Source of the DNA: Rhizobium leguminosarum | GTDB taxonomy: Bacteria; Pseudomonadota; Alphaproteobacteria; Rhizobiales; Rhizobiaceae | Assembly (NCBI RefSeq): GCF_004123835.1 | Contig: NZ_MZMU01000011.1 | Span: 62,001-126,000, forward strand | DNA length: 64,000 bases | Reading direction: 5' to 3' | Shown here: in pieces, positions 18,202-28,087 of the stretch | Numbering within the stretch: position 1 is the first letter of the stretch | How the letters are laid out: every line of letters begins with the position of its first letter | Notes under the pieces: generated by a model | Told to the model about the DNA's origin: nothing | What the model saw: only the letters and a program-made list of their open reading frames with translations | Databases searched by the model: none | Made by a program: the position numbers and the translations under genes

Positions 18202-18789
18202 ATGACCGCGAAAGAATTGAAAGCGCAGTTGCGCAACGAACGGCTGTCCGCGCGCGACGCCATCCCCGCTGAGAAACGCGCCTCCAAAAGCCTCGCAATG
18301 GCCGACCATGCCGGCGAGGCCGTTGGTTTTGCGCTGGATACGATCGTCTCCGGCTTCCTGCCGATCCGTTCGGAAGCCGATCTCAGGCCGCTGATGGCGC
18401 GCTTTGCCGTGCGCGGTGCGCGGCTCTGCGTGCCGGCGATCCTTGACCGGCAGACCATCGTCTTTCGCGAGCTGGCGGAAGGCGCGCCCCTCGTCGATAC
18501 CGGTTTCGGCACGGTCGGCCCCAGCGCGGATGCCGCCATTCTTGATCCCGAGATCATGCTGGTGCCGCTTTCGGCCTTCGATGCCCGCGGCCACCGCATC
18601 GGCTACGGCGCCGGCCACTACGACCGCGCCATCAGCCGGCTAAGGCAAAAAGGCCTGCATCCGAAGCTGATCGGCATTGCATTCGACTGCCAGGAAGTGG
18701 CACATGTGCCCGCTGAGCCGCACGACATAAGCCTGGATGCCATCCTGACAGAAAGCGGCCTTCGCTTTTTTGCCTCTTGGATTGGATAG
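18202..18789 (+). CDS. ygfA: 5-formyltetrahydrofolate cyclo-ligase
   Basis: Converts 5-formyl-THF and ATP to 5,10-methenyl-THF, returning the stored folate to one-carbon metabolism. It has 195 residues. The N-terminal helix has the LRNERLSARDAIP pattern with the conserved arginine, and the C-terminal signature PLSAFDARGHRIGYGAGHYDR is intact (nucleotide and folate site). In many bacteria zapA and 6S RNA lie next to this gene; here they are at 42 kb instead. Three bases separate its stop from the next start, so the two are co-transcribed. Confidence 0.93.
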   Translation: MTAKELKAQLRNERLSARDAIPAEKRASKSLAMADHAGEAVGFALDTIVSGFLPIRSEADLRPLMARFAVRGARLCVPAILDRQTIVFRELAEGAPLVDTGFGTVGPSADAAILDPEIMLVPLSAFDARGHRIGYGAGHYDRAISRLRQKGLHPKLIGIAFDCQEVAHVPAEPHDISLDAILTESGLRFFASWIG

Positions 18790-18792
18790 GGA

Positions 18793-19617
18793 ATGCGGCT
18801 GCTTTTTCTGGGTGACATGGTCGGCAAGACGGGACGCACGGCGGTGTGGGACCGCCTCCCCGGCCTGGTTTCCGACCTCAAGCTCGATTTCGTCATCGTC
18901 AACGGCGAGAATGCCGCCGGCGGCTTCGGCATCACCGAGGACATCTTTCTGGAAACAATCAATGCCGGCGCCGATGTGGTGACGACCGGCAATCACGTCT
19001 GGGACCAGAAGGAAGCCGTCGCTTTTGCCGGCCGCCACGATCAATTCCTGCGTCCCGCCAACTATCCGCAAGGCACGCCCGGCCGCGGCTCCGGCCTTTT
19101 CTATGCCAGGAACGGCGCGCGCGTGCTCGTCGCCAATGTCATGGGCCGGGTCTTCATGCATCCCGAACTCGACGACCCCTTCAAATCGGCGGAAGTGATC
19201 CTCGACGCCTGCCCGCTGAAGGAACAGGCCGATGCGATCATCTTCGATTTCCATGCCGAGGCGACCAGCGAGAAGCAGTGCTTCGGCCATTTCGTCGACG
19301 GCCGCGCCAGCTTCGTCGTCGGCACCCACACGCATGTGCCGACGGCCGACGCACAGATCCTGAACGGCGGCACCGCCTATATGTCGGATGCCGGCATGTG
19401 CGGCGACTACGACTCCTCCCTCGGCATGGACAAGGAGGAGCCGCTCAACCGCTTCATCTCCAAGATGCCGAAGGGCCGTATGGAAGCCGCGAACGGCCCC
19501 GCGACGATCTGCGGCGTCGGCGTGGAAATTTCCGATGCAACGGGGTTGGCCGAAAAGATCGCCCCGCTCCGGATCGGACCCCGGCTGGCCGAGACGGTGC
19601 CGGAGTTCTGGCGGTAA
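18793..19617 (+). CDS. YmdB-family metallophosphoesterase
   Basis: 274 residues of the TIGR00282 group, related to Bacillus subtilis YmdB, a 2',3'-cyclic-nucleotide phosphodiesterase. Metal ligands are visible in order: FLGDMVGKTGR, VNGENAAGGFGIT, TTGNHVWDQKE, IIFDFHAEATSEK and VVGTHTHVPTAD. No signal peptide, so it is cytoplasmic. The start follows the cyclo-ligase stop by three bases. The cyclic-nucleotide substrate is inferred from the family, not shown here. Confidence 0.92.
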   Translation: MRLLFLGDMVGKTGRTAVWDRLPGLVSDLKLDFVIVNGENAAGGFGITEDIFLETINAGADVVTTGNHVWDQKEAVAFAGRHDQFLRPANYPQGTPGRGSGLFYARNGARVLVANVMGRVFMHPELDDPFKSAEVILDACPLKEQADAIIFDFHAEATSEKQCFGHFVDGRASFVVGTHTHVPTADAQILNGGTAYMSDAGMCGDYDSSLGMDKEEPLNRFISKMPKGRMEAANGPATICGVGVEISDATGLAEKIAPLRIGPRLAETVPEFWR

Positions 19618-19703
19618 CAGGCGACGGGCAGCCATCCAACACGCAATTGTGAGCATCCGCCGTCTGGACCCCTGCGGCCTCATGCCGCATCCTCCCGCCA
19701 CTC

Positions 19704-19751
19704 GCGCATAACCCCGAAAATCGGAATCGATTTTCGGAAAGGATTATGCGC
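19704..19751. repeat. 48-bp imperfect palindrome
   Basis: GCGCATAA (19704-19711) pairs with TTATGCGC (19744-19751), and CCGAAAATCGG/GATTTTCGG pair inside. It lies in the 168-bp gap before the UlaG-like gene. From memory this is a dispersed intergenic hairpin in Rhizobiales. It has no T-run, so it is not a typical terminator. Confidence 0.75.
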
Positions 19752-19785
19752 CGATTGAAGGGTGATAGAGCGCCGGAGGGGTGGC

Positions 19786-20631
19786 ATGAAGCCGCGATAT
19801 CTTGTCCTCGCTATCGCATGCCTTGCGGCCTTCGCCGCGCCTAGTCTTGCCGGGGCGCAAGAGCAGCTGCCACCGGTCAGCCAGTGCCAGGCGATCGCGC
19901 AAACCATCCCCAAGGTGACCTTCGCAAGCTTTTCCGGCGCTCCGCCGCTGATGCCTGCCGTCTCTGAGGGCGAGGACGTCAAACTTACCTTCCTCGGCCA
20001 CTCCACCTTCGCGATCGAGACCCCGGGCGGCATCGTCATCGCGACAGACTATAATGGCTGGTACAGGCCGGCGACGATGCCCGACGTCGTGACCATGAAC
20101 AAGGCCCACTCGACCCACTTCACCTTGGCGCCCGATCCGGCAATCAAGCACGTACTGCACGGGTGGAGCGATGTTCCGGACGAGAAGGCCAATGTCAATC
20201 TCGTCGTCGGCGATGCCTATATCCGCAACGTCACGACGGATATCCGCTTCAGCTACGGCCTCGGCGGCTCGCACGAAAACGGCAATTCCATCTTCATCTT
20301 CGAGATCGCCGGCCTCTGCATCGGCCATCTAGGCCACCTGCATTACGAGCTGACGGATACCCATTATACCGAGATCGGCCGCCTCGACGTCGTCATGGTC
20401 CCGGTCGATGGCGGCCTGACCATGGGCGCCGACAGCATGAGCCGCGTCATCAAGCGACTACGCTCGTCGTTGATCCTGCCGATGCACCGGCGCGGCCCGC
20501 CAGTCGAAGCCTTCGTTTCGATGTTCGGCAAGGATTTCGACGTCGCCAATGCGCCCGATGACAGTATCACCGTCTCGATGCGTACCCTGCCGAAAAAGCC
20601 GCTGATCTATGTCATGAAGGGTGTGCAGTAA
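19786..20631 (+). CDS. Exported metallo-beta-lactamase-fold hydrolase (UlaG-like)
   Basis: 281 residues with a signal peptide (about 1-24, cut near LAGAQ), so it acts in the periplasm. The fold is seen from KLTFLGHSTFAIETPGGIVIATDYNG, MNKAHSTHFT, GNSIFIFEIAGLCIGHLGHLHY, VVMVPVDGG and LILPMHRRGP. These motifs match the UlaG/YtnP-like group rather than classical lactamases with HxHxDH. The start at 19786 has GGAGGGG upstream; an ATG-like start 24 bases earlier is less likely. Substrate unknown. It lies alone, converging on the next gene over a hairpin repeat. Confidence 0.85.
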   Translation: MKPRYLVLAIACLAAFAAPSLAGAQEQLPPVSQCQAIAQTIPKVTFASFSGAPPLMPAVSEGEDVKLTFLGHSTFAIETPGGIVIATDYNGWYRPATMPDVVTMNKAHSTHFTLAPDPAIKHVLHGWSDVPDEKANVNLVVGDAYIRNVTTDIRFSYGLGGSHENGNSIFIFEIAGLCIGHLGHLHYELTDTHYTEIGRLDVVMVPVDGGLTMGADSMSRVIKRLRSSLILPMHRRGPPVEAFVSMFGKDFDVANAPDDSITVSMRTLPKKPLIYVMKGVQ

Positions 20632-20653
20632 AAAAGGCCGGGCGGTTTCCCTT

Positions 20654-20697
20654 CTACAGCGCCGCGCGTCTTTTCAGACGCGCAAAAGACGCTGTAG
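20654..20697. repeat. Hairpin repeat of the CTACAGCG family, copy A
   Basis: CTACAGCG (20654-20661) pairs with CGCTGTAG (20690-20697), and GCGCGTCT/AGACGCGC pair inside. It sits between two convergent genes. Related hairpins are at 30968, 31612, 36475 and 56456. Confidence 0.8.
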
Positions 20698-20714
20698 CGC
20701 CTTGAATTCCTGCA

Positions 20715-21218
20715 TCAGGCGAACTGCAGATGGCGCTTGATGCCGACATCCGGCATCTTGTCGTCGTCGAGATTGGCTTTGGCGATCTCCCAGCCGAATT
20801 TCAGCTTGTTGCCTGTGGAAACCCAGATCTCGGCATCGTCGACATGGAGGGACAGCATGGTGAGCTTGGGGTCCTTCTTGCCGCCGTCATACCAGGCCGC
20901 GACGATCGAGCTCCAATATTCCTCGATCTTGGAGGGGTCAGGATGCACCTCGATCACACCGGCGAGGCAGGCGTGATAGTCGTGATCCTTGCCGATAACG
21001 CAGAAATGCGCGCGGCTGCCGGGCTTGATGGCGCGCACGATGTCGGCGTCGGTCTTGGTGTAGAACCAGATGGTGTTGGTGGTGGGATCGGCATGCGGCG
21101 CCATCGGTTGCATGTGCATGTCCAGTCCGGAAATTCCGAGCATGCCGGCGTGAACGCCGTTGACCTGATCCCAGAGCTGACGTGCTGGATGTTCCTGCGC
21201 CTCGCTGAGACTTGCCAT
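20715..21218 (-). CDS. Pyridoxamine 5'-phosphate oxidase-like protein
   Basis: 167 residues of the general-stress-protein-26/PNPOx-like split-barrel flavin-binding type. Visible are the N-terminal helix LWDQVNGVHAGMLGI, the TNTIWFYTKTDADIVRAI strand, RAHFCVIGKDHDYHACLAGVIEVHPD and the WYDGGKKDPKLTML region. The start MASLSEAQEHPARQLW at 21218 has GGAAAGGA upstream; the longer open frame is not supported. A role in stress or flavin/heme redox is suggested by the family only. Transcribed away from yebC. Confidence 0.85.
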   Translation of the reverse strand: MASLSEAQEHPARQLWDQVNGVHAGMLGISGLDMHMQPMAPHADPTTNTIWFYTKTDADIVRAIKPGSRAHFCVIGKDHDYHACLAGVIEVHPDPSKIEEYWSSIVAAWYDGGKKDPKLTMLSLHVDDAEIWVSTGNKLKFGWEIAKANLDDDKMPDVGIKRHLQFA

Positions 21219-21359
21219 GACCGTTCCTTTCCGTTGGATGGAGTTCGGTTGAAACGTCATCCCCTCGCCTTTGTTCCGAACTGCTTTTTCCTTGAACGGG
21301 TGCCGTTTCGCTCTTATAAGGCGGCCCATTCCGAACAATGAGACGTGAACAGGGGTGCC

Positions 21360-22106
21360 ATGGCTGGCCATTCACAGTTTAAAAACATCATGCACCGCAA
21401 AGGCCGTCAGGATGCCGTGCGGTCGAAAATGTTCTCGAAGCTTGCGCGCGAAATCACCGTTGCCGCCAAGGCCGGCCTGCCCGACCCGACGATGAACGCC
21501 CGCCTTCGCCTGGCGATCCAGAACGCCAAGGCCCAGTCCATGCCGAAGGACAATATCGACCGCGCCATCAAGAAGGCAGCCGGCGCCGACGGCGAAAATT
21601 ATGACGAAGTCCGCTATGAAGGTTATGGCCCCGGCGGCACGGCGATCATCGTCGAGGCGCTGACCGACAACCGCAACCGCACTGCCTCCAACGTTCGCTC
21701 GAGCTTCACCAAGGCCGGCGGCGCTCTCGGCGAAACCGGTTCCGTCTCCTTCTCCTTCGACCATGTCGGCGAAATCACCTACAAGCTTTCCGTCGGCGAT
21801 GGCGACAAGGTGATGGAAGCCGCGATCGAAGCCGGCGCCGATGACGTCGAGTCCGACGAAGACGGCCACTACATCACCTGCGCCTTCGAAGCCCTCGGCG
21901 AAGTGGCAAAGGCGCTGGAATCGAGCCTCGGCGAAGCCGAAACCGTCAAGGCCGTCTGGCGCGCCCAGAACAACGTGCCGGTAGACGAGGAGAAAGCCCA
22001 GTCGCTGCTGAAACTTATCGACAGCCTGGAAGACGATGACGACGTGCAGAACGTCTATTCCAACTTCGAAGTCTCGGAAGAAGTGCTGGCGAAGCTCTCG
22101 GCCTGA
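21360..22106 (+). CDS. yebC: YebC/PmpR family transcriptional regulator or ribosome factor
   Basis: 248 residues beginning [20 protein letters not shown], the invariant family start. [41 protein letters not shown] and the C-terminal [26 protein letters not shown] are all intact. Family members bind DNA as regulators (PmpR) and recent work links YebC to translation of polyproline stretches. In other alphaproteobacteria yebC is commonly just upstream of ruvC; here the two are 3.8 kb apart. The start at 21360 removes five unlikely residues from the open frame. Confidence 0.96.
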   Translation: MAGHSQFKNIMHRKGRQDAVRSKMFSKLAREITVAAKAGLPDPTMNARLRLAIQNAKAQSMPKDNIDRAIKKAAGADGENYDEVRYEGYGPGGTAIIVEALTDNRNRTASNVRSSFTKAGGALGETGSVSFSFDHVGEITYKLSVGDGDKVMEAAIEAGADDVESDEDGHYITCAFEALGEVAKALESSLGEAETVKAVWRAQNNVPVDEEKAQSLLKLIDSLEDDDDVQNVYSNFEVSEEVLAKLSA

Positions 22107-22130
22107 TCTCCCCAGGCAGGTGTCAAATAA

Positions 22131-22156
22131 AAACCCGGCTGCAACGCCGGGTTTTT
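22131..22156 (+). terminator. Terminator shared by yebC and the convergent LLM gene
   Basis: The AACCCGGC/GCCGGGTT stem with a short loop is followed by TTTTTTC on the plus strand and preceded by AAATAAAAA. It can therefore serve both strands. Confidence 0.85.
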
Positions 22157-22184
22157 TCTTGCCGGGAAGATCCCTGTGTAAATC

Positions 22185-23186
22185 CTAGGCGGCGGCTCGC
22201 ATAAAGCTCCCCAGCCCTGCGAATAGTTCCACCGATGTCAGCCGCGCCTCGATGTCGTGGATCGGCATCGAGATGATCACCTCGTCGGCCTGCGTTTCCT
22301 GTAGAAACCCCGTCAGTTTCGCCTCCGCCGTCTTCGGTGACCCCACTACAGCATAACGCAGCGTGTGTTCGACATTCATCTTCTCCATCGGCGACCAGAA
22401 ATCCGCCATATCGGCCACCGGACGTGGGAACGGGCCGCGGACATTGCGGCGCAGATTGACGAACTGCTGCTCTGCGGAAGTGAAATGGTAGCGAGCCTCC
22501 TCATCCGTCGCCGCCACGGCGCCCATCACGCCGACCATCACATGCGGCTTGTCGAGCGTCGCCGAGGGCTGGAAGCGGTCGCGGTAGATCGCGATCGCAT
22601 CGAGCAGCATGTCGGGCGCGAAATGCGAGGCGAAGGCATAGGGAAGGCCGAGCATGCCGGCGAGCTGGGCACTGTAGAGGCTGGAGCCGAGCAACCAGAT
22701 CGGGATGTGTGAGCCATTGCCGGGAACCGCGAGGATCGCCTGGTTCTCGACCGGCGTATCGAGGAGTTGCTGCAGTTCCACCACGTCGTTGGGGAAGCTG
22801 TTTGCGCCAGCCTCGAGGTTACGCCGCAGCGCCTGTGCCGTGCGCATGTCCGTTCCCGGTGCGCGCCCGAGGCCGAGGTCGATACGGCCGGGGAAGAGCG
22901 CCTCCAGCGTGCCAAACTGCTCGGCGATGACCAGCGGCGAATGATTGGGCAGCATGATACCGCCGGAGCCGATGCGGATGCGCTTTGTCGCGGCCCCGAC
23001 ATGGCCGATAACGACGGCGGTGGCAGCACTGGCGATCCCAGGCATGCCGTGATGTTCGGCAAGCCAGAAGCGCTTGTAACCGAATTCCTCGGCCTTCACA
23101 GCCATCCGCGCCGAGGCCTCGAGGGACTGGCGCACGGTGCTGCCTTCGGCAACGGGGGAAAGGTCGAGTATGGAGAAGGGAACCAT
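22185..23186 (-). CDS. LLM-class (luciferase-like) flavin oxidoreductase
   Basis: 333 residues of the bacterial luciferase-like family close to the YhbW/MsnO8 group, which use FMN or F420. Motifs in order: [71 protein letters not shown] and [14 protein letters not shown]. In Rhizobium the cofactor is most likely FMN. The start at 23186 ([10 protein letters not shown]) is the conserved one; the upstream open frame is not. Substrate unknown. A terminator lies between it and yebC. Confidence 0.9.
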   Translation of the reverse strand: MVPFSILDLSPVAEGSTVRQSLEASARMAVKAEEFGYKRFWLAEHHGMPGIASAATAVVIGHVGAATKRIRIGSGGIMLPNHSPLVIAEQFGTLEALFPGRIDLGLGRAPGTDMRTAQALRRNLEAGANSFPNDVVELQQLLDTPVENQAILAVPGNGSHIPIWLLGSSLYSAQLAGMLGLPYAFASHFAPDMLLDAIAIYRDRFQPSATLDKPHVMVGVMGAVAATDEEARYHFTSAEQQFVNLRRNVRGPFPRPVADMADFWSPMEKMNVEHTLRYAVVGSPKTAEAKLTGFLQETQADEVIISMPIHDIEARLTSVELFAGLGSFMRAAA

Positions 23187-23262
23187 GGGAAACCTGCCGG
23201 GCAGTTGAACGATGCCGTCTATGTAGGTTCGCGCCCGCACCATTCCAAACCATGCGCGCAAA

Positions 23263-23286
23263 CAAAAAGGCCGCGCGAGCGCGACC
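23263..23286 (-). terminator. Terminator of the chemoreceptor gene
   Basis: On the minus strand GGTCGCG-CTCG-CGCGGCC (one G-U pair) is followed by TTTTTGTTT, about 25 bases past the stop codon at 23312. Confidence 0.8.
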
Positions 23287-23311
23287 CTTCTGCAATGTCA
23301 GAAGCGATCGT

Positions 23312-25627
23312 TTACCGATGACGGCGCAGCACATGCACCTCGGCGCTCGGCTGGTGGTGGCCGGGCGGCAGCGTGAAATTGCCGAGCTGGCGGTCCATTT
23401 CCAGGGCTTCCGTCGCCAGCCGGTGGATCGCCGCCGTCGTCTCTTCGACCATCGAGGCGTTCTGCTGCGTCATCGCGTCGAGTTCGGCAACGGCGCTATT
23501 GATCTCGCGCAGCGTATTGGCCTCCTCGCGGGTCGCACTCATGATCTCGTTGATCTGGCCGTTGATCGCCTCGACATGGGCGCCGATGCCCGTCAGGGCA
23601 ACGCCCGCTCTTTCCACAAGCGTAACGCCGCTTTCGACCTCATGCGTCGATTTCTGCAGCAGGCTGGAGATTTCCTTGGCCGCACTCGACGAACGCTGGG
23701 CGAGCTCGCGTACTTCCATGGCGACGACGGCGAAGCCCTTGCCGGATTCACCGGCGCGCGCCGCCTCGACGCCGGCATTGAGCGCCAGGAGGTTGGTCTG
23801 AAAGGCGATGTCGTCGATGACCGAGATGATCGTGTTGATCTGGCGCGAGGAGGCCTGGATTGCCTCCATCGCCGCGATCGTCTCGCGCATGATCTGGCCG
23901 GAGCCGGTCGTCTCGTTCTTGGCGTCGCGGGCGATGCGCTCGGCCTGCTCGGCCCGCTCGATCTGCCGGCGAACCGACTGTGTGATGGCGCTAATCGCAT
24001 TCGCCGTCTCGGTGATCGAGCCGGCCTGGCGCTCGGTGCGCCCGGCAAGTTCGTCGGCGCCGGTGCGCATCTCCTCGGAGCCGGCGCGCACCGCCATCGA
24101 GTTGCCACCGATGGCCGTCATGGTTTCACTGAGCGTCGCCAGCGCCTCGTTGAAATTGACGCGCAGGCTTTCGAGCTCGTTCGGGAAGCGGGTATCGATC
24201 TGATAGGCGAGATCGCCGCTCGCCAGATGATGCAGGCCCTCGTCAATCGCCTCGACCACCTGCTGCAGCGTTTTCGCCTCGGCCTCACGCTCGGCCAGAT
24301 TCTGCTGGCGGTCGTGCTCTGCCTGCAGGCGCGTCTCCTCGCTGGCGGCTTCGAGCTCGCGGCTCTCGATCAGCGAGTGGCGGAAGCGGTCGAGCGCGTT
24401 GGCCATCGTGCCGATCTCGTCCTTGCGGTTCAGGCTGCCGATCTCGCTGTCGAGCTTGCCGTCGGCGACATCGCGGGTGACGCCGGCAAGCCGCGCGAGC
24501 GGCGAAAACAGCAAATTGGTGACGAGCCCGGTCGTGACGGCCATGACGACTAGCACGCCGATGCCGATCATCGTCAGCAAGGTGGCGATCTCGATCGAGC
24601 CGGCATTGAGCTCGCTCAAGAGCACACTCTCGACAACGAGGAAGCGGTCGCCGCGATAGTCGATGCCGCGGACATAGGCACGAGCCGTACCGTCCGCCCG
24701 GTCGAAATCGGCAACCGTCATCGCCGAACTGGCAAGCGCATTCTTGACGAAGGTGAAGGGCGTTGCATCGAGCGTCGCAAGCTTGCCGCTTCCGTCGAGG
24801 CCGATGGCGGAGCCATCGCCGGAGACGATCGCCGCCCGCGCCGTGCTGCCCTGGACGATGCCCTTGGCGAGGATGCCGGTGACGATCTCGTCGCGCACCT
24901 TGAAGAGGATGATGCCCTTGGCCGCTCCAAGCTTGATGATCGGCACGGCATAGAAGATCGCCGATTTGCCGCTGCCGGCATCGACGCGAAGGCCGGAGAA
25001 GCCTGTCGGCGCGGCGTCATCGGTCGCCTTGGCGGTATTCTCGATCGCCTTGGCGAAAGCGATGCCGGCGCCGGTTGTCTTCCAGGCGTCCGACTTCAGG
25101 TTCTCGGCGAAGTCGTCCTCCTTCTTATAGGAATAGAGCACGGCACCCTCGAGATCGACGATCAGCAGGTCGCTGAAGGCGGTATCCTCGAGGTCGCGGG
25201 CGACTTCGCCCTGCGTCTTCTCATGGTTCGAATAATAAAAGCCGCTCGGCCCTTCCGGCTTCATAAGCCTCTCACGCTGGTCGGCCGGGTTGGGATTGTT
25301 CGATATGAAAACCTTCTTCAGCTCGGTACGAGCGTCGCCCGAGGTTTTCTCGATGGTTTTCCAGCCGCTCTTCAGGCTGGTGATCGACATTTGCAGCGCC
25401 TCGATGCGCGCAATCGAGTTGGCCTGGTTTTCAAGCTGCGCCAGCTGGTCCTGCAGCATGTCGCCGCGGAAGATCAACACGCTTTCCTTGGCCTTCAGCG
25501 CCTGCTCGTCGGAGATGCGGCTGCTGGCGAAATAGGCCAGCACGTTGATGACCGCGATCGACAGCACGGTCAGCAGAATGAATGTGACAATGACCTTGAA
25601 GGACAGGGATTGAAATCTCTGTGCCAT
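23312..25627 (-). CDS. mcp: Methyl-accepting chemotaxis protein
   Basis: 771 residues. A first membrane segment lies at about 10-33, then a large periplasmic sensor of about 300 residues of the single/double Cache type ([37 protein letters not shown]). A second membrane segment is at about 345-370, followed by HAMP ([22 protein letters not shown]). The signalling domain includes the hairpin tip [20 protein letters not shown] and [15 protein letters not shown]. Adaptation glutamates/glutamines lie around 575-600. No C-terminal pentapeptide. The ligand is unknown. Single-gene unit. Confidence 0.93.
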   Translation of the reverse strand: MAQRFQSLSFKVIVTFILLTVLSIAVINVLAYFASSRISDEQALKAKESVLIFRGDMLQDQLAQLENQANSIARIEALQMSITSLKSGWKTIEKTSGDARTELKKVFISNNPNPADQRERLMKPEGPSGFYYSNHEKTQGEVARDLEDTAFSDLLIVDLEGAVLYSYKKEDDFAENLKSDAWKTTGAGIAFAKAIENTAKATDDAAPTGFSGLRVDAGSGKSAIFYAVPIIKLGAAKGIILFKVRDEIVTGILAKGIVQGSTARAAIVSGDGSAIGLDGSGKLATLDATPFTFVKNALASSAMTVADFDRADGTARAYVRGIDYRGDRFLVVESVLLSELNAGSIEIATLLTMIGIGVLVVMAVTTGLVTNLLFSPLARLAGVTRDVADGKLDSEIGSLNRKDEIGTMANALDRFRHSLIESRELEAASEETRLQAEHDRQQNLAEREAEAKTLQQVVEAIDEGLHHLASGDLAYQIDTRFPNELESLRVNFNEALATLSETMTAIGGNSMAVRAGSEEMRTGADELAGRTERQAGSITETANAISAITQSVRRQIERAEQAERIARDAKNETTGSGQIMRETIAAMEAIQASSRQINTIISVIDDIAFQTNLLALNAGVEAARAGESGKGFAVVAMEVRELAQRSSSAAKEISSLLQKSTHEVESGVTLVERAGVALTGIGAHVEAINGQINEIMSATREEANTLREINSAVAELDAMTQQNASMVEETTAAIHRLATEALEMDRQLGNFTLPPGHHQPSAEVHVLRRHR

Positions 25628-25868
25628 GTACGACGAACCCCTTCTGAACGCGCTTGCCAGCCGGGCATGCAGCGCATGCCTGATCGGCCGACCTGTAAAC
25701 AGAACATCGGAGGCTTAATCTTCGCGAAAAGAAGCCCCTCTCGTATTGACGACTAGAATTCAGGCATCTGTTTTAATTCGCGGTAAATGGCGGGGCTTAA
25801 ATCCGGGAGTGTTTTTGTTTTGTTCACATATCGATGGCAGTTATTTCGCGATCGCTATAGGTTGAACC

Positions 25869-26378
25869 ATGCAAAATACGATTCGCATCGTCGGTATTGA
25901 TCCCGGACTTCGCCGCACCGGCTGGGGAATCATCGACACGCTGGGCAATTCCCTGCGGTTTGTGGCATCCGGAACCGTGACTTCCGATGGCGACATGGAC
26001 CTTGCCTCCCGCCTTTGCCAATTGCACGACGGCCTGGCGGAGATCGTCCACAGCTATAAGCCGGATGAAGCCGCCGTCGAACAGACCTTCGTCAACAAGG
26101 ATGCGGTGGCAACCCTGAAGCTCGGCCAGGCCCGCGGCATTGCCATGCTGGTGCCGGCACGCGCCGGGCTGCCGGTCTCCGAATATGCCCCGAACGCCGT
26201 GAAGAAGGCCGTCATCGGCGTCGGCCACGGCGAAAAGCAGCAGATCCACATGATGTTGAAGATTCTGATGCCGAAGGTCGAATTCAAGGGCAACGACGCC
26301 GCCGACGCCCTGGCGATCGCCATCTGCCATGCGCATAATCGCGGCAGCAACCGGATGCGACAGGCGCTGGCCGGATAG
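25869..26378 (+). CDS. ruvC: Holliday junction resolvase RuvC
   Basis: Dimeric endonuclease that cuts Holliday junctions brought by RuvAB. It has 169 residues. Catalytic acids are seen in [16 protein letters not shown] (Asp11), [20 protein letters not shown] (Glu), and the C-terminal [20 protein letters not shown]. Followed by an antitoxin gene with its own promoter 7 bases after the stop, instead of directly by ruvA. Confidence 0.96.
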   Translation: MQNTIRIVGIDPGLRRTGWGIIDTLGNSLRFVASGTVTSDGDMDLASRLCQLHDGLAEIVHSYKPDEAAVEQTFVNKDAVATLKLGQARGIAMLVPARAGLPVSEYAPNAVKKAVIGVGHGEKQQIHMMLKILMPKVEFKGNDAADALAIAICHAHNRGSNRMRQALAG

Positions 26379-26384
26379 TTTGTT

Positions 26385-26418
26385 CTTGACTTGTTCCATT
26401 GGTAAGGATAATTCTTAC
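26385..26418 (+). promoter_or_regulatory. Promoter and putative operator of the first toxin-antitoxin pair
   Basis: CTTGAC (26385-26390) and ATAATT (26408-26413) are separated by exactly 17 bases, a near-consensus promoter. GTAAG...CTTAC arms (26402-26418) flank the -10 box and could be an autoregulatory site. It lies just after the ruvC stop, so the pair, and perhaps ruvA and ruvB, can be transcribed independently of ruvC. Confidence 0.6.
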
Positions 26419-26435
26419 TATGAAGGAGCAACAAG

Positions 26436-26687
26436 ATGCGTGTTACGTCCAAAGGGCAGGTCACCATTCCTCGCGATCTCAGGGAACTTGTCGGCATCGA
26501 GGCCAATAGCGAGGTCATTTTCTCGATAGAGGGTGGCAAGCTCGTTCTCTCGCCGAAGAACGGCAAGCAGGAGATCGAGGATCGGGGCCGCCTGGATCGT
26601 TTCATACAGACGATCCGTCGTCTCGAGGGCACTGGCGATCAGGAGATCGATGCCGAAGACCTTATGTCGATGACCCGTGATCGCTGA
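26436..26687 (+). CDS. AbrB/MazE-fold antitoxin, first pair
   Basis: 83 residues. Residues 1-45 form a SpoVT-AbrB swapped-hairpin DNA-binding domain (MRVTSKGQVTIPRDLRELVG...VIFSIEGGKLVLSP). The rest is a charged tail (EIEDRGRLDRFIQTIRRLEG) that in such antitoxins wraps the toxin. AAGGAGCAACAAG gives a good ribosome binding site. Its stop overlaps the start of the PIN-domain gene (TGATGG), the usual VapBC layout. Antitoxin function is inferred from fold and pairing. Confidence 0.87.
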   Translation: MRVTSKGQVTIPRDLRELVGIEANSEVIFSIEGGKLVLSPKNGKQEIEDRGRLDRFIQTIRRLEGTGDQEIDAEDLMSMTRDR

Positions 26688-27100
26688 TGGCCACACTTGT
26701 CGACACGAACATACTTGTCGATCTGGCCGTGGTCGGTTCGGACTGGCACGGTTGGTCGCGTCGAAAGATGCTTGACGTCTTCAAAGACGGTCCTGTCCTC
26801 ATAAACCCGATCATCTATTCCGAATTTTCCGTTCGGTACGACGACGTGGACGAAGTCGATCGACTGCTGCCGCAGGATGAATTCCGCCGCGAGAATCTGC
26901 CTTGGCCGGCTGCATTCGCCGCTGCTGCGGCCTTCCGGCTTTACCGTCGCGCCGGCGGTGGGCGCGAACGGATATTGCCCGATTTCTTCATCGGCGCGCA
27001 TGCGGCGATAAGGGGCTACAGAATTTTGACCCGCGATCCCAGCGGATACCGCTCCTATTTCCCCTCCGTTGACCTTATAACCCCCGAAACGCATCCTTGA
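26687..27100 (+). CDS. PIN-domain (VapC-like) toxin, first pair
   Basis: 137 residues. The four acidic PIN residues are in place: VDTNILVDL (Asp6), [11 protein letters not shown] (Glu), [12 protein letters not shown] (Asp) and [13 protein letters not shown] (Asp). It is therefore expected to be an Mg2+-dependent RNase, with tRNA or rRNA the usual target of VapC toxins. Translation is coupled to the antitoxin. It ends 13 bases before ruvA, so transcripts probably run on into ruvA. Target and activity untested. Confidence 0.88.
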   Translation: MATLVDTNILVDLAVVGSDWHGWSRRKMLDVFKDGPVLINPIIYSEFSVRYDDVDEVDRLLPQDEFRRENLPWPAAFAAAAAFRLYRRAGGGRERILPDFFIGAHAAIRGYRILTRDPSGYRSYFPSVDLITPETHP

Positions 27101-27113
27101 GAGACCGCGACCC

Positions 27114-27728
27114 ATGATCGGCAAGCTGAAAGGCACCATAGACGAGATCGGCGAAGACTATGTGCTCGTCGATGTGCACGGCGTCTGCTACGTCGCCCAT
27201 TGCTCGGCCCGCACCCTTTCCAAGCTCGGCTCGGCCGGCGAGGCCTGCGTGCTGTTTATCGAAACCTATGTGCGCGAGGACCAGCTAAGGCTCTTCGGCT
27301 TCATGACCGCGCTGGAGCGGGAATGGTTCAACCTGCTCCAGAGCGTTCAGGGCGTCGGCGCCAAGGTGGCGCTCGCCGTGCTCTCGACGCTGACACCAGG
27401 CGAACTCGCCAATGCGATTGCCCTGCAGGATCGCGCCGCCGTCTCGCGTGCGCCGGGCGTCGGTCCGAAAGTGGCGATGCGTCTCGTCACCGAGCTCAAG
27501 AACCGGGCGCCGGCCTTTGCCGGCGAAGCGATCAATATCGCCCTCAAGCAGGAACTCGGCGAAGGGGTCGCGGCCGCCCCGGTCGCCGACGCGGTATCTG
27601 CGCTGACCAACCTCGGCTATTCCCGCGACCAGGCGGCGAACGCGATTGCCACCGCAATGAAGACTGCAGGCGACGGCGCCGACAGCGCCAAGCTGATCAG
27701 GCTGGGATTGAAGGAGCTTGCGCGATAG
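27114..27728 (+). CDS. ruvA: Holliday junction DNA helicase subunit RuvA
   Basis: Tetrameric junction-binding protein. It has 204 residues: domain I OB-fold ([24 protein letters not shown]), acidic-pin region ([16 protein letters not shown]), helix-hairpin-helix motifs ([19 protein letters not shown] and [19 protein letters not shown]), a flexible linker, and the RuvB-binding C-terminus ([20 protein letters not shown]). Normal length. Confidence 0.97.
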   Translation: MIGKLKGTIDEIGEDYVLVDVHGVCYVAHCSARTLSKLGSAGEACVLFIETYVREDQLRLFGFMTALEREWFNLLQSVQGVGAKVALAVLSTLTPGELANAIALQDRAAVSRAPGVGPKVAMRLVTELKNRAPAFAGEAINIALKQELGEGVAAAPVADAVSALTNLGYSRDQAANAIATAMKTAGDGADSAKLIRLGLKELAR

Positions 27729-27757
27729 AGTAGGATGAAATGTCATTTTTCTGCCGA

Positions 27758-27786
27758 TTGACAAATTTTCCGACTGGCGCACAAAG
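27758..27786 (+). promoter_or_regulatory. Possible promoter of the second toxin-antitoxin pair
   Basis: A perfect TTGACA (27758-27763) is followed at 17 bases by ACAAAG, a weak -10. It is located in the 74-bp gap between ruvA and the second antitoxin gene. Only the -35 is convincing. Confidence 0.35.
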
Positions 27787-27802
27787 ACAGGACTGCTGAT
27801 CC

Positions 27803-28087
27803 ATGCGGGGAGAATTTACCCTTTCACCGAAAGGCCAGATAACGTTTCCGAAAGAGTTGCGGGACACGCTCGGCCTTCAGCCTGGCGATCAGCTTGTTTT
27901 CTCGATGATCGACGGAGAAGTCGTGATTACACCGAAATCGATCAACTTCAATGATCTTGCAGGCCTTCTGGGATCGCCTCCAAATGGTCGTGCTTCCCTG
28001 GAAGAGATCGACGCTACCGTCACCGACGCTGCGGGCAGCGATGTCGTCAACGAAGCCACGCGATCGAAATCGGATGTAGCGGCATGA
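27803..28087 (+). CDS. AbrB/MazE-fold antitoxin, second pair
   Basis: 94 residues. An N-terminal SpoVT-AbrB domain (GEFTLSPKGQITFPKELRDTLG, DQLVFSMIDGEVVITPK) is followed by a tail of about 45 residues without clear motifs. It differs from the first antitoxin in nearly every position outside the fold signature, so this is not a tandem copy. It overlaps the next gene by four bases (ATGA). Confidence 0.85.
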   Translation: MRGEFTLSPKGQITFPKELRDTLGLQPGDQLVFSMIDGEVVITPKSINFNDLAGLLGSPPNGRASLEEIDATVTDAAGSDVVNEATRSKSDVAA

